Source: a virus
Reading direction: 5' to 3' (one strand)
Virus record (IMG/VR): IMGVR_UViG_3300005100_000006
Span: 1 to 50,367 of that record
DNA length: 50,367 nt
Part shown: positions 31,682-38,507 of the stretch, in pieces
How the letters are laid out: each line of letters begins with the position of its first letter
How positions within the stretch are numbered: position 1 is the stretch's first letter
The notes under the pieces: generated by a model
The model's input: only the letters and a program-made list of their open reading frames with translations
Told to the model about the DNA's origin: nothing
The model's database searches: none
Translations under genes and position numbers: made by a program

Positions 31682-32163
31682 AGTAGATCCCCTAATTTCT
31701 TATAAAACTTAACCGCATCGTTTTCACGGTACAGATAGACGCGTTTTTTGTTGCCTTGCGCGTCAACTTCGCTGTAACACAGCCACACCAAGCGCCCTTT
31801 GCGGCTGTCAATGTGGATCATTGGTTTGTTAGTGTCGAAGTAAATACCAATGCCACCAATGGCTGGTATTTGCTCCGCTGTTAGCATGGCGTGGATCATT
31901 CGTCCAACGCTCGACACTTGCAGATCGGTAGCCGTTGAAAGTCGGGTGCCGCCTTTTGTGTTGTGCTGGCTTCCGCTTTCGTCGTCGCGAACGTGTGCAC
32001 CAAATAAAGGACTTGGCACCATTGGCGTGCCCGAGCGCTTACGCAGTGGAAAAACGCAGTCGGTGAATAGATCCGCGTCCATGTGCTTTAGCGTGCCGCT
32101 TGGCCACTCGTGTGGCTGCATGTTTTGTGGCCATGCTGATTTTGTTAGTTGGCTGGCTTTCAT
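31675..32163 (-). CDS. Endolysin, M15-like peptidase
   Basis: The 162-residue protein has the residues expected of an M15 (VanY-type) zinc peptidase: H67 in SQHNTKGG, D80 in STATDLQV and H117 in the diagnostic MIHIDSR. It likely cleaves peptide stems of peptidoglycan. No signal peptide, so it depends on the holin encoded next. The spacing between H67 and D80 is longer than in the standard SxHxxGxAxD motif, so the subfamily is uncertain. Order endolysin-holin-membrane protein marks a lysis cassette. Confidence 0.7.
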   Translation of the reverse strand: MKASQLTKSAWPQNMQPHEWPSGTLKHMDADLFTDCVFPLRKRSGTPMVPSPLFGAHVRDDESGSQHNTKGGTRLSTATDLQVSSVGRMIHAMLTAEQIPAIGGIGIYFDTNKPMIHIDSRKGRLVWLCYSEVDAQGNKKRVYLYRENDAVKFYKKLGDLLC

Positions 32164-32361
32164 CTAAACCCCCGCAATTGCAAAAGAAAGTAGACCAAAG
32201 AAACAAGCCGCGCCGATACACATGAAAACTTTGTCGCCAGTGGTTAGCGGGTTTCGCGGCGCCTCTTGATGTGTGTTTTCGCAGTGGTAGCGCTGCTTGC
32301 TGCGAGCTAGGCCGGTTGATTGGTTGTAAGCGAACTCGATTGTGGTTTCGTGGTTGTGCAT
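32164..32361 (-). CDS. Small membrane protein in the lysis operon
   Basis: This 65-residue protein has a polar, basic N-terminal part (NHETTIEFAYNQSTGLARSK, HCENTHQEAPRN) and one C-terminal membrane segment (VFMCIGAACFFGLLSFAIAG). The TAA-ATG overlap couples it to the upstream 45-residue gene, and the endolysin ATG follows two bases after its stop. It could be a regulator or spanin-like partner; nothing decisive is visible. Confidence 0.55.
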   Translation of the reverse strand: MHNHETTIEFAYNQSTGLARSKQRYHCENTHQEAPRNPLTTGDKVFMCIGAACFFGLLSFAIAGV

Positions 32362-32498
32362 TATTTCGCATCCTCTTTGATAGCGATTACTTGAAACTTA
32401 TAGCCGTAGAAATTACGGTGAGTAAAAACTAACGGCTTGCCGTTAATCAATTTGTTTAGGTGTTCCGTGATGTTGTCACGGAATTTTTTAAATATCAT
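32361..32498 (-). CDS. Small basic protein
   Basis: A 45-residue frame, MIFKKFRDNITEHLNKLING and further KPLVFTHRNFYGYKF, ending KEDAK. It is coupled at both ends: its ATG overlaps the previous TGA (ATGA) and its TAA overlaps the next ATG. It is amphipathic and basic, with no recognisable domain. Confidence 0.5.
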   Translation of the reverse strand: MIFKKFRDNITEHLNKLINGKPLVFTHRNFYGYKFQVIAIKEDAK

Positions 32499-32593
32499 TT
32501 AACCCAGCCCTTACTTTTTTTAGAGCAACCATAACAGCAGCCTCTATAATTTACTCCCAGCTTTCCGCAGTGGGCGCATTTTGTGAATATCAT
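32495..32593 (-). CDS. Tiny zinc-ribbon-like protein
   Basis: A 32-residue frame with C6-A-H-C9 and C19-C20-Y-G-C23, a plausible single zinc site, and a lysine-rich end (SKKSKGWVK). AAGGGG lies upstream of the ATG. It is the first gene of the lysis-side operon. Similar tiny zinc peptides occur in phage accessory regions, function unknown. Confidence 0.5.
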   Translation of the reverse strand: MIFTKCAHCGKLGVNYRGCCYGCSKKSKGWVK

Positions 32594-32654
32594 CGATACC
32601 CCTTAAATGTTGTTTTATTCTATATTACTCCACTAGGGGAACTTTTCTAATGAA

Positions 32655-32692
32655 AAAAAACGATTAACACGCTAGGTATTAATCGCTTTTTT
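32655..32692. terminator. Terminator between replication-side and lysis-side operons
   Basis: CGATTAA (32661-32667) and TTAATCG (32679-32685) with A-run on the left and T-run on the right, so it works on both strands; on the minus strand it ends the transcript coming from 38117. A weak reverse promoter may follow (TTAGAA, 17 bases, TAATAT, about 32623-32651). Confidence 0.75.
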
Positions 32693-32695
32693 GGG

Positions 32696-32995
32696 TTAAA
32701 GGCTTTCGGTTTTTTGCATCTTCTCAAGTTCAACGATAAAAGCGGCGCAACACATTGCATGTGCTGCATGTGGCAAGCCGGATTCAGCATCAACTGTTTC
32801 ACCGCGCTGAATGGCGAAAGTATGACGCAACAAAGCGGCTCGATATCTATTTAAACCGTCCTCCACATGCTGCCATGAGTTTGGCGCGTACTTTTCAGCG
32901 CCAAACGTTAACACCTTTGCCAATTCATCGATGGCTATTGCTGGTATTAGGTCGTAACGTGGTTTTTCTTGGTCGTGTTTCATTCCTTTATTCAT
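32696..32995 (-). CDS. dATP/dGTP diphosphohydrolase-like protein (MazZ/DUF5664 type)
   Basis: The 99-residue protein matches the phage family now called dATP/dGTP diphosphohydrolase N-terminal domain: KHDQEKPRYDLIPAIAIDEL, AKVLTFGAEKYAPNSWQHVE, RYRAALLRHTFAIQRGETVD and SGLPHAAHAMCCAAF. In MazZ these acidic/His residues bind metal and hydrolyse purine triphosphates, trimming the nucleotide pool; in 2-aminoadenine (Z) phages it works with PurZ. No PurZ is seen here, so a general role in nucleotide pool control or alarmone removal is more likely. GGGGA precedes the ATG. Confidence 0.75.
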   Translation of the reverse strand: MNKGMKHDQEKPRYDLIPAIAIDELAKVLTFGAEKYAPNSWQHVEDGLNRYRAALLRHTFAIQRGETVDAESGLPHAAHAMCCAAFIVELEKMQKTESL

Positions 32996-32996
32996 T

Positions 32997-33518
32997 CTAT
33001 TTCCCCATTATTTCTTTACGCTCAACCAAGCATGTTTGGCTTTTTAGCGGTGACTTTGGATCAAAGACAAACACCACCGAGCCTTTATTATTGCCGCTTA
33101 CTGGCTTTTGTGTTTCAGCATTAATGAAAGCAATGCGCCCGCTTATAAAGTGGCATTCTGAGCAATTACGGTATGCGGCTCTAAACCATTTCACTGATGT
33201 ATCGGCAGGGATAAGCATCACAGTTGTTTTTCCCTGTTGCATTTGCTCAACTGCTTTTAGAACCCATGGCGAAATATCAGAGTATGGAGGGTTGCACCAG
33301 TTAACCGATCCCCATTCGCTTTCGTGTAAAGCATCTAAGAATAAACCGCCATACTGTTCGCCTAAGTGGTTGTGTGGAATGAATGTATTTTCAAAACTTG
33401 CCGCAACGTCACAATCAAAATTAAATCGCTTGTTGTAGTGCTCAAATAAAGCCTTTGGCGTCTGCCATAGGTCGCGTATTTCCGGCGATGTTTTGCTGTC
33501 GTGGTAGCCTTTTGTCAT
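32997..33518 (-). CDS. DNA N6-adenine methyltransferase, phage Dam family
   Basis: This 173-residue protein has the catalytic NPPY motif at residues 76-79 (VNWCNPPYSDI). The opening DLWQTPKALFEHYNKRFNFD, CDVAASFENTFIPHNH and late AFINAETQKPVSGNNKGSVV are characteristic of the small phage Dam methylases (PF05869 type, seen in T1-like and lambdoid phages). It should methylate adenine in phage DNA, shielding it from host restriction or controlling timing. ACAGGA precedes the ATG by nine bases. Confidence 0.88.
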   Translation of the reverse strand: MTKGYHDSKTSPEIRDLWQTPKALFEHYNKRFNFDCDVAASFENTFIPHNHLGEQYGGLFLDALHESEWGSVNWCNPPYSDISPWVLKAVEQMQQGKTTVMLIPADTSVKWFRAAYRNCSECHFISGRIAFINAETQKPVSGNNKGSVVFVFDPKSPLKSQTCLVERKEIMGK

Positions 33519-33532
33519 GTTGGTATGTCCTG

Positions 33533-33811
33533 TTACTTGTTAAAAACCCGAAACCGCTTTTCGATGAACTTTCTTAGCCTGGTGTTGGCCTCATAGCGTC
33601 CCGCGTTGGTTTTCTTGTGTGGTATGGGCTCAAGGCTTACGGCTTCAATGTATGCCTTGCTGTATGCGCGGCAGACTTTGCCGCGTTCGTTCTTGCTGTC
33701 GTCTATCGGGTCAAACTGTAGATAGCTAAGCATTTGATTTATCCACTCCCGATCCGCCTCGTAGTGGTGTTCGGGTAGTTGGCCAAGTGGTTGCTTTTTT
33801 CCGTATGCCAT
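33533..33811 (-). CDS. Hypothetical basic protein
   Basis: The 92-residue protein is lysine/arginine-rich with a helical end (NAGRYEANTRLRKFIEKRFR) and a middle NERGKVCRAYSKAYIEAVSL. It lies between the VRR-NUC nuclease and Dam genes in the replication-side operon, suggesting a nucleic-acid-related role. No family recognised. The ATG lies nine bases from the nuclease stop, with GGGGGAG upstream. Confidence 0.6.
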   Translation of the reverse strand: MAYGKKQPLGQLPEHHYEADREWINQMLSYLQFDPIDDSKNERGKVCRAYSKAYIEAVSLEPIPHKKTNAGRYEANTRLRKFIEKRFRVFNK

Positions 33812-33820
33812 GGCTCCCCC

Positions 33821-34252
33821 TTATGGCCGCTTGTCGGATCCGTGTAGCTTATGCCATGCTCTTACGGCCTCCATTGCGCCAGCAGCGCCCAAAGCGTAAC
33901 AAGCGAAAGCGCCAAGCTTTTTAGAGTTAACCAAGTATTTAAGTTGCTCAGTGCTTGTACTCGAAAGCGTATGATCGCGCCTTTTTAGTTCAATCAAAAT
34001 AGGTGGCTTGCATGGGATCACAATGTCACTTGCGCCCTTGTTCATGCCTTCCATTTTGTGCTGGTTGCCTTGTCGCTTGGTGCGCTTGCCTTCATTGCGG
34101 ATGTGTACCGCTATTTCTGCCAGCTCTGGGAACTCACGGCGAAGCAGTGACAGAAAGCTGATTTGTTCCGGCGTCTCATGTGGACACTTGCCGCGAAATT
34201 CCAGATCCCCGTAAATGGGGATCTTGTGTTTGGTGATTAGGGTTAGGTTCAT
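33821..34252 (-). CDS. VRR-NUC domain nuclease
   Basis: This 143-residue protein is a stand-alone VRR-NUC nuclease of the PD-(D/E)XK superfamily. NEGKR (53-57), GASD76 (KMEGMNKGASDIVIP), E88-L-K90 (ILIELKR) and Q103 form the expected catalytic set. Phage members cut branched or flapped DNA, such as Holliday-like junctions, and may resolve replication or recombination intermediates before packaging. GGAG stands before the chosen ATG (34252); an ATG six codons upstream is less well placed. Confidence 0.85.
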   Translation of the reverse strand: MNLTLITKHKIPIYGDLEFRGKCPHETPEQISFLSLLRREFPELAEIAVHIRNEGKRTKRQGNQHKMEGMNKGASDIVIPCKPPILIELKRRDHTLSSTSTEQLKYLVNSKKLGAFACYALGAAGAMEAVRAWHKLHGSDKRP

Positions 34253-34440
34253 TGTGAGAGCTCCACGCATTCGGCTTTTCGGTAAATTCTTCCATATGGT
34301 CGATCGTCCTTCATGTTGTACATAAAGACGGCTTTCACCTTTTCACACTGCTCATGGCTATCTAAAATAACAGTGTCCAGTGATCCACCACCTTTTTGGG
34401 ATCCGACAATAATCAATTGCATTATTAGTAAGTATTTCAT
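34249..34440 (-). CDS. Small protein with hydrophobic N-terminus
   Basis: A 63-residue protein starting MKYLLIMQLIIVGSQKGGGS, then a charged region (DSHEQCEKVKAVFMYNMKDD). The hydrophobic start could be a signal or membrane segment. It overlaps the helicase stop and the nuclease start by 4 bases each (ATGA), strong signs of a translated gene. No family recognised. Confidence 0.6.
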   Translation of the reverse strand: MKYLLIMQLIIVGSQKGGGSLDTVILDSHEQCEKVKAVFMYNMKDDRPYGRIYRKAECVELSQ

Positions 34441-36593
34441 TGTGCCACCTCGTAACCGGCGTCAATTCTGCTCTTGTAAATTGCATAATCAACAATTTCA
34501 ACGCAAGGCTCTTTGCATAACTCTTGCGCTTCACTTTCTGAATAAACAACACCGCAACAATCACTTTCGTCATGTATCCAGTAATATGCTGTCTTTGGTT
34601 TTTGCTCCTCTAAAAACTCAACTTGTTTAACTTCAAATTTCGCATAACCGTTTTGGCCTTCGCTTTTCTTCACCTTGATTTGATGCGGTGCCACTGTCCA
34701 AAATGCGCACTGTGAATATTGCGCGTCGATAGTGTCGTCGATTTGGCTTCGCTTAACGCCGTTTCCTTCCGCTAGACGATTGAAGATCCAGTGTTGGCGT
34801 GTTGTGTGCCATGCGACTATTGCGCCGATCTCCGTCATGTACGTTGCTTTAATGGAGTATCCGCCCGAGCCCGTCGAGAATCGTCCCTGTCCGCTTTGGT
34901 AAGGCTCGTATTTAGCGCTGGTGCAAGCAACTGTTCGAGTTTCGCCCATGCTCATGATGCCCGCCTGTCCCGCCACTTCGCTTAGTTTTTCATTTGGATC
35001 AACTAGGCGCTCTTTACACTCGACGCAGTGGCGCGCTGCGATATCATTATCAGCGTGGCATTCTGGGCACGTCTTGGCGCTGTAACGGTGTTCACATCGA
35101 ACAGGCTTGCCACTCATTACGTAAGCCTCTGGATTGCTGCAGCGTCTCGAGTAGTGCGCAGGGACGGGGATTTCTTTAAACCCGCAATCTCCGAACTCAT
35201 CCATGGTTGTAGGATCTAAAACTTGCATGGTTAGGGTTTCGCCTTCCCAAAGCACTGGCTCGCCATCCTCAAACTTCACCGCGCGTTCGGTACCGCTAAT
35301 CAAGAAATTACCAAAGGCGTCGTGCGCTAGTCCGTGGTATGCCTGTTCGTTTCGCTTCTTCTTCACGGAGTGAGCGCCGCAAGCGGGGCAAATAACCTCG
35401 ATTTCCACGCCTTCGCCTGGCTTTGGTTTTGCTTTAATTTGAGGGGTAAAAATATCCTCTTGCAGTTCGTGGCGGTCGATGTTGCCCGCGTAGTCGAGAA
35501 TTAAGCAATTGCCTTTCTCTTCATGCAGTCGCAGGCCGCGCCCAATGATTTGCTGAAAAAGCATGGCTGATTCGGTGGCACGTAAAACAGCAACCAGATC
35601 AACGTGCGGCGCATCAAAGCCCGTGGTTAACACCGAGACATTGACCAAAAATTTAAACTCTCGAGCTTTAAAACGGTTGATAATTTCGGCGCGATCTTTT
35701 TTCTTGAGTTGTCCGGTAACCACTTTCACGTCGCCAACCGGTAACAACTCCGCGATTTCTTCCGCGTGGCTAATGGTTGAAGCGAAGATCATCACGCCCA
35801 TACGATTGACTGACAGGCTTGCGATCTCTTTGACGATGTTGTGCGTTTTGGTGGATTTGTTGAAGACTTCCGCCACTTGCTTATCGTCAAATTTGCCCAT
35901 GCGGTTGAGTTCAAGACCGCTTGTGTCGTAGTTGTCCGAGCTCTCGCCAATCTGGACTTGAGACAAAAATCCCTCTTCCACCAGCTCTCCCGCAGTGATT
36001 CGGTAAAGCAATTTATTGAAAAATGGATCGACCGCCTTGGTTTCGTCGTGGTGGACGTCTTCCTCGCCCGCCGCGTCAATGGCGTAAATATAGCCCGTGC
36101 CCATGCGGTAAGGAGTTGCGGTCATGCCAACAATGCGGCACTTCTCGTTTGCCTTCTTGCCGTTAATTTCGAAGTTAAGCACGCCGTCAATGATTTTTTT
36201 AAGGCTTGGAGTAATGCCGTGCGCTTCATCGATAATGATCGCGCTAATACCCATGCGAGCGATTTTATCAATCGATTTCATGGCGCTTTGTGGTGATGCA
36301 AATATCACTTGAGAGCGCAGGCATTTACTGCCCGCGCTGGCGCAATAGATTGAGGCGTTATAGCCGAAATCTTTGTATTTTTGCGCGTTTTGCTCAACCA
36401 ATTCTTTTGAAGGCGCGATACAAAGCACTTTTTTTGATGGTGCGACGCCAGAGAAAAACTCCGCCAGCTTCGCAACGATTAGAGACTTGCCCGCGCCGGT
36501 TGCAAGTTCTAACAGGCTAGGTGAAAGACGCTTTTTTACGTAGGCGATCACAGCGTCTACGGCGTCCTGTTGGTAGTAGCGGAGTTTGTACAT
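34437..36593 (-). CDS. Superfamily 2 DEAH-box helicase with zinc-ribbon C-terminus
   Basis: This 718-residue protein carries the helicase motifs: Walker A ATGAGKS (31-37), DEAH (122-125), GMTATPYR (motif III region, about 155-162) and QQIIGRGLRLH (motif VI, about 345-355). The C-terminal half has CPACG, CPEC and CVEC knuckles that suggest two zinc ribbons. Such ResIII/SSL2-like helicases are common in phage replication modules and unwind or remodel DNA. It precedes nuclease and follows the unknown 165-residue gene in the same operon. Confidence 0.9.
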   Translation of the reverse strand: MYKLRYYQQDAVDAVIAYVKKRLSPSLLELATGAGKSLIVAKLAEFFSGVAPSKKVLCIAPSKELVEQNAQKYKDFGYNASIYCASAGSKCLRSQVIFASPQSAMKSIDKIARMGISAIIIDEAHGITPSLKKIIDGVLNFEINGKKANEKCRIVGMTATPYRMGTGYIYAIDAAGEEDVHHDETKAVDPFFNKLLYRITAGELVEEGFLSQVQIGESSDNYDTSGLELNRMGKFDDKQVAEVFNKSTKTHNIVKEIASLSVNRMGVMIFASTISHAEEIAELLPVGDVKVVTGQLKKKDRAEIINRFKAREFKFLVNVSVLTTGFDAPHVDLVAVLRATESAMLFQQIIGRGLRLHEEKGNCLILDYAGNIDRHELQEDIFTPQIKAKPKPGEGVEIEVICPACGAHSVKKKRNEQAYHGLAHDAFGNFLISGTERAVKFEDGEPVLWEGETLTMQVLDPTTMDEFGDCGFKEIPVPAHYSRRCSNPEAYVMSGKPVRCEHRYSAKTCPECHADNDIAARHCVECKERLVDPNEKLSEVAGQAGIMSMGETRTVACTSAKYEPYQSGQGRFSTGSGGYSIKATYMTEIGAIVAWHTTRQHWIFNRLAEGNGVKRSQIDDTIDAQYSQCAFWTVAPHQIKVKKSEGQNGYAKFEVKQVEFLEEQKPKTAYYWIHDESDCCGVVYSESEAQELCKEPCVEIVDYAIYKSRIDAGYEVAQ

Positions 36594-36595
36594 GG

Positions 36596-37093
36596 TTAGT
36601 CCTTAACCTTCAAAACAGCATCTTCCCACTTAATCAAGCGGCGCGTTGTTGGGTTTTCTTGCTCTTCCCACATCTTGACTTGATACGTTGCTGGCTCGTA
36701 TTCGTAAATGCCATCGATAACGCCGCAATCCAATTCAGTGCCAAGCGGTAGAGGTTGAACGATTTCGTTGTTTTCGCCCCACTCTTTAATCATCTTGCGA
36801 ATAACTGCAGACAGACAAGAATCAACGCTTTCTAGGTCGTCAATGAAGTTGCGATCAACATTCCAACCATCATCTTCAAAGTCTTTCGCTAGATCGTAAG
36901 CGTCGCAGTGCTCGTACCAGTTATCAACGACTGACTCGATAAGATCTTCTTTGTCGCTTTCTTGAAAAGGGCAGTATTTACCAGCAAAAAGTTTTTCGAC
37001 CGCTTTTTCTGCAATCTCTTGCTTGTGAGCGTACCAATTTGGGCGCGGTGGCGTTTCTGTGCCGTCTTTGTTAAATAGTTTTGTAGTTGCCAT
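36596..37093 (-). CDS. Hypothetical acidic protein
   Basis: The 165-residue protein is acidic and tryptophan-rich (ESVVDNWYEHCDAYDLAKDF; DDGWNVDRNFIDDLESVDSC). The last third may be a beta domain (GVIDGIYEYEPATYQVKMWE). ACAGGA lies nine bases before the ATG; a terminator stands upstream, and the helicase ATG is two bases beyond its stop. I recognise no family. It could be an adaptor of the helicase. Confidence 0.65.
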   Translation of the reverse strand: MATTKLFNKDGTETPPRPNWYAHKQEIAEKAVEKLFAGKYCPFQESDKEDLIESVVDNWYEHCDAYDLAKDFEDDGWNVDRNFIDDLESVDSCLSAVIRKMIKEWGENNEIVQPLPLGTELDCGVIDGIYEYEPATYQVKMWEEQENPTTRRLIKWEDAVLKVKD

Positions 37094-37108
37094 GATTATT
37101 TGTCCTGT

Positions 37109-37134
37109 TAAAAAGCCGCCGTTCTTGGCGGCTT
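37109..37134 (-). terminator. Reverse-strand terminator or attenuator
   Basis: Read on the minus strand, AAGCCGCC-AAGAAC-GGCGGCTTTTT. It lies between the SSB-like gene and the 165-residue gene, so it probably makes the SSB-like messenger more abundant than the helicase messenger. Confidence 0.75.
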
Positions 37135-37153
37135 GGGGTGGTGGTGGGTTTAA

Positions 37154-37756
37154 TTAAAAGTCGATATCGTCTTCGTCTTCGTCCGCTTGCTCTGGCGCTG
37201 GCTCTTGATATGTTTCTGGCGCTTCATGCTGTGCTGCAGCTGTGTGGTTTTCTTGCCCTGGCTGCAACATCTTGGCGCGGTCGTAGGCAAAGCCGCGTAC
37301 AAAGTTTATCACGCGAAGATTGCCTTCTTCGTCCATTTCTGGGTTGCCGCTTTCGTCTTCCGGCGTGAATGCGCCAAACTTACATTTTGCGTATGCTTTG
37401 CCAGCCCAATACTGCTCGATGTTTTCCGTTGTTAGTGGCAACTGACCTTGTGACATTGGAAAGCCCGCTTGCGCATCGATAACGCCGAGATTTTTCATTG
37501 CACGATCGCGCTTGGTTGCGTCCATGTCGAAAATTTTTGCATCAAACTTGTATGTCTGACCAAAGAACTGACCAGGTGTGACAATTTTAAGGTTAAGAAA
37601 ACAAACGTGATTTGCTTTGCCTTCTTCGATACCTTCAAAGCCGCCAGTTACAAGAATGTCGAAAACCGAGTTATCAGGCACAGGAAGGTTTTGCCCGTCA
37701 AAAAAGCCTTCGTAATCTAGATCGTCTTGAGAAATTGGGTTTAATGTTACTTGCAT
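37154..37756 (-). CDS. Single-stranded DNA-binding protein, DUF669-like
   Basis: This 200-residue protein resembles the DUF669 family of phage proteins often found beside helicases and annotated as ssDNA-binding: NPISQDDLDYEGFFDGQNLP, then KANHVCFLNLKIVTPGQFFG and KRDRAMKNLGVIDAQAGFPM. Its C-terminus is strongly acidic and ends DEDEDDIDF, like the DDDIPF tail through which E. coli SSB recruits partners. CGGAG precedes the ATG. The role is inferred from family resemblance, the tail and the neighbours. Confidence 0.75.
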   Translation of the reverse strand: MQVTLNPISQDDLDYEGFFDGQNLPVPDNSVFDILVTGGFEGIEEGKANHVCFLNLKIVTPGQFFGQTYKFDAKIFDMDATKRDRAMKNLGVIDAQAGFPMSQGQLPLTTENIEQYWAGKAYAKCKFGAFTPEDESGNPEMDEEGNLRVINFVRGFAYDRAKMLQPGQENHTAAAQHEAPETYQEPAPEQADEDEDDIDF

Positions 37757-37826
37757 TGGTTTTACTCCGTTAAATTTGGAAAAGTCGCGACGCTTGCCGC
37801 GCGTTGGGGTTTTTGGGTTTATTTGG

Positions 37827-38117
37827 TTACTGGAACCATTCGCCTACATTGCGCGGCATTGCGAATTTTGTGTCGCTGCCTGATTTTTCACGCATGATGT
37901 AATCAAATGTTTCTTCTTGATTTGCAACGCGTAGACCGTTTGCAGAAAGAACTTCACTAGCTGAAACTTCGTTAATCGCATCGATGACAGCTTCTTTTGT
38001 TGGGAATCGCATTGGAGGAAGTTCAAAGGTCACTTCGCCCGCGCCGGTGCCGTCAGGCTTTACAGCAATAACTTTAATTTCCACCTTTATCGGCGCTTCG
38101 ATTTTTATATCGCTCAT
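37827..38117 (-). CDS. Early protein of unknown function
   Basis: First gene of the long reverse operon, directly behind a strong promoter. The 96-residue product is part beta (MSDIKIEAPIKVEIKVIAVK, PDGTGAGEVTFELPPMRF) and part helix (TKEAVIDAINEVSASEVLSA). ACAGGA lies eight bases before the ATG. No family recognised. Its place suggests an early function, perhaps replication or host takeover. Confidence 0.65.
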   Translation of the reverse strand: MSDIKIEAPIKVEIKVIAVKPDGTGAGEVTFELPPMRFPTKEAVIDAINEVSASEVLSANGLRVANQEETFDYIMREKSGSDTKFAMPRNVGEWFQ

Positions 38118-38172
38118 TGTTACCGTCCTGTTTTGGGTTAATTAATCCGGCGCTGTGCCGTTGATGTGGTGA

Positions 38173-38202
38173 AGTATAAGCGGACTAAAAAAAGAAAGTC
38201 AA
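38173..38202 (-). promoter_or_regulatory. Early reverse promoter
   Basis: On the minus strand TTGACT (38202-38197), 18-base spacer, TATACT (38178-38173). It faces away from the forward XRE promoter; the operator-like palindrome at 38232-38247 lies about 30 bases upstream. Confidence 0.75.
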
Positions 38203-38227
38203 TACTTTTTGTTTAAAAAGTTAAGGA

Positions 38228-38254
38228 TTGACATTAACAGGTTAATGTTATAGC
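38228..38254 (+). promoter_or_regulatory. XRE gene promoter with operator (element C)
   Basis: TTGACA (38228-38233) overlaps CATTAAC-AG-GTTAATG (38232-38247), a perfect inverted repeat, followed by extended TGT-TATAGC (38246-38254). Spacer is short (15), offset by the extended -10. The repeat covers the promoter, as expected of an autoregulated repressor. Moron elements A and B contain related sequence. Confidence 0.7.
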
Positions 38255-38288
38255 TTTTACCAAAATTAAACTCATTGTTAGGTGAATT

Positions 38289-38489
38289 ATGAACATTGCA
38301 AAATCAATCAAACACGGTCTAGTCAATAAAGACATTGCAGCGCAAGACCTTGCAAAGTCTTTAGGCAAGACAAAGCAAACTGTTAGCCAGTGGATGAACA
38401 AAAAAGCCGAGCCGCGTATGGCTGACGTGGAAAAAATGGCTAACATCTTTGGCGTGAAGGTGAGCGAATTTATTGGTTGGGGCGAATAA
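38289..38489 (+). CDS. Cro/XRE-type transcriptional regulator
   Basis: This 66-residue protein is a single HTH_3 domain: NKDIAAQDLAKSLGKTKQTV (helices 2-3 with the recognition helix KTKQTVSQWMNKK), then PRMADVEKMANIFGVKVSEF. It is the only obvious small DNA-binding repressor in the window. Standing between divergent promoters with a palindrome over its own -35, it probably binds the TTGAC-TTAAC sites and switches early transcription. No CI-like partner with a peptidase domain is present. Confidence 0.88.
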   Translation: MNIAKSIKHGLVNKDIAAQDLAKSLGKTKQTVSQWMNKKAEPRMADVEKMANIFGVKVSEFIGWGE

Positions 38490-38507
38490 AACAAACAGGG
38501 CTACAAA

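Noticed and set aside
32039-32371. 110-codon reverse frame overlapping endolysin and the 65-residue gene
   Set aside because: Basic low-complexity product, no ribosome site, and it runs in another frame across two better supported genes.
32696-32995. Z-genome (2-aminoadenine) phage
   Set aside because: A MazZ-like gene alone is not enough; no PurZ or DpoZ polymerase gene is present.
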